The notes below the pieces were generated by a model. The model ran no database searches and was not told the DNA's origin. It saw only the letters and a list, made by a program, of their open reading frames with translations. Shown one piece after another: positions 23,461 to 24,179 of a stretch of DNA of 24,179 nucleotides (its first letter is position 1; each line of letters begins with the position of its first letter). The translations under genes were made by a program, and so were the position numbers. The stretch lies in NCBI GenBank assembly GCA_964452045.1, contig CAYVKM010000057.1, forward strand, positions 1-24,179, given 5' to 3'. This stretch comes from CAYVKM01 sp964452045. Its GTDB lineage: Bacteria; Calditrichota; Calditrichia; RBG-13-44-9.

Positions 23461-24179
23461 ATCAAAGTCCTTATTTATCTGAAAGAATATATCATCCGCT
23501 ACCGCTGGAAGTTTATCCTGGGAGCGGTATTTGTGGTGCTCACCAATATATTTAAGGTGATTAATCCCCGCCTGGTGCAGAACGCCATCGATAATCTGCA
23601 GAAAGCCTTCGAAATGCCCCAGGTGCGGGACGATGCCTTGCTGATTGTGCTGGTAGCACTTGCCCAGGGATTCTTCCTTTTCCTGATGCGCCGCACCATC
23701 ATTGTGGCCTCGCGTGAGATCGAAAATGATCTGCGCAACGATCTGTTCTGGAAACTTGAGGGACTTTCTTCCACCTTTTACAACCAGATGCCCACCGGGG
23801 ACATCATGAGCCGGGCCACCAATGATATGAACGCAGTGCGCTCGGTGCTGGGGCCGGGTATCGCCTATTCGGTCAATACCATTATGGCTTTCCTGTTTGT
23901 GATTCCCATGATGATCCATATCAGTCCTATGCTTACCGGTCTGGCGCTCATTCCCTTTCCGGTAATGGCGATACTGGTCAACCGCTTCGGCCGGGCAATC
24001 AACAAACGCTATGAAAAGATCCAGGCCCAGCTGGCCGCCATCAGCACTTTTGTCCAGGAAAATCTGTCCGGCATCTCGGTCATCAAATCCTTTGTCCGGG
24101 AGAAACAGCAGATCGACCAATTCCGGGAACTGAACGAAGATTATGTGGAAAAGAATCTCAGTTTTGCCCGGGTCTATGC
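23461..24179 (+). CDS. ABC exporter, N-terminal membrane domain (3' end outside window)
   Basis: An open frame runs off the window end. Its 239 visible complete codons match the transmembrane domain of a half-size type IV ABC exporter (MdlA/LmrA-like): YLKEYIIRYRWKFILG, INPRLVQNAIDNL, REIENDLRNDLFWKLEGLSS, YNQMPTGDIMSRATNDMNAVR, GRAINKRYEKIQAQLA and VQENLSGISVIKSFVREKQQ. The ATPase domain must lie beyond 24179. The start is uncertain: the frame has a stop at 23446-23448, and there is no ATG, GTG or TTG until 23533, inside the first membrane helix. By homology translation should begin at or near ATC 23461 (ATC AAA GTC), 8 bases after GGGAG. This points to a non-canonical AUC start or a base change from ATG. 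Confidence 0.88.
   Translation, partial: MKVLIYLKEYIIRYRWKFILGAVFVVLTNIFKVINPRLVQNAIDNLQKAFEMPQVRDDALLIVLVALAQGFFLFLMRRTIIVASREIENDLRNDLFWKLEGLSSTFYNQMPTGDIMSRATNDMNAVRSVLGPGIAYSVNTIMAFLFVIPMMIHISPMLTGLALIPFPVMAILVNRFGRAINKRYEKIQAQLAAISTFVQENLSGISVIKSFVREKQQIDQFRELNEDYVEKNLSFARVY

Noticed and set aside
23431..24120. Long open frame on the minus strand (229 codons)
   Set aside because: It is antisense to a clear ABC exporter sequence on the plus strand, and its translation (His- and Asp-rich) looks like no protein family.

Overview
The window looks like a chromosomal segment of a Gram-negative bacterium of the Fibrobacterota-Chlorobiota-Bacteroidota (FCB) group, perhaps near Calditrichota, KSB1 or Ignavibacteriota. 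This is inferred from three things: a type IX-secretion-like C-terminal sorting domain with the FPNPFN motif, a 31-residue bS22/mS38-like ribosomal protein typical of Bacteroidota relatives, and several lipoproteins. Unlike most Bacteroidota, many genes here have clear Shine-Dalgarno (SD) sequences (AGGAGGTGA, AAGGAGG). No tRNA, rRNA, CRISPR array, transposase or integrase is visible.

Layout. (1) 1-3137, plus strand: the end of a MOSC-domain gene, an HU/IHF-type DNA-binding protein overlapping a zinc-ribbon/TPR membrane protein, the tiny bS22/mS38-like protein, a strong intrinsic terminator, then xseA-xseB (exonuclease VII). (2) 3142-6625, minus strand: a two-gene operon for large exported proteins. 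The upstream gene ends in a dockerin-like calcium-binding repeat pair. The downstream gene starts with a cohesin-like beta-sandwich and ends in a sorting domain. (3) 6788-7672, plus: an aldolase of the DHDPS family resembling 4-hydroxy-2-oxoglutarate aldolase. (4) 7683-10247, minus: a lipoprotein, an MBL-fold/TPR lipoprotein and a GNAT acetyltransferase. (5) 10389-18761, minus: a short-chain dehydrogenase, a disulfide-reductase-type flavoprotein, a TVP38/TMEM64 membrane protein, and a gene set typical of arsenosugar loci, followed upstream by glycerate 2-kinase. The arsenosugar-type set is a TIGR04282 glycosyltransferase, DUF547, the radical SAM protein ArsS, an AhpD-like protein and a TIGR04283 glycosyltransferase. 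(6) 19081-23288, plus: three tandem paralogous lipoproteins with a fibronectin-III-like domain and beta-propeller-like repeats. (7) 23461-24179, plus: the 5' part of an ABC exporter with no canonical start codon.

How the genes may work together. The arsenosugar-type cluster is the most coherent system. ArsS would transfer the 5'-deoxyadenosyl group of SAM to a methylated arsenical, and the two glycosyltransferases could complete the sugar. The AhpD-like protein and the flavoprotein could supply redox functions. No arsenite methyltransferase (ArsM) or ArsR is in the window, so the arsenic role rests on family membership and context.

The most unusual structure is the lipoprotein array. Genes two and three share a 634-base gap-free direct repeat at a constant offset of 1473 bases. 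It includes the intergenic DNA and a 23-base fossil of the preceding gene's 3' end, and it then stops abruptly inside the coding region. The paralogs therefore look like mosaics: a conserved signal-peptide/FN3 half joined to a divergent propeller half.
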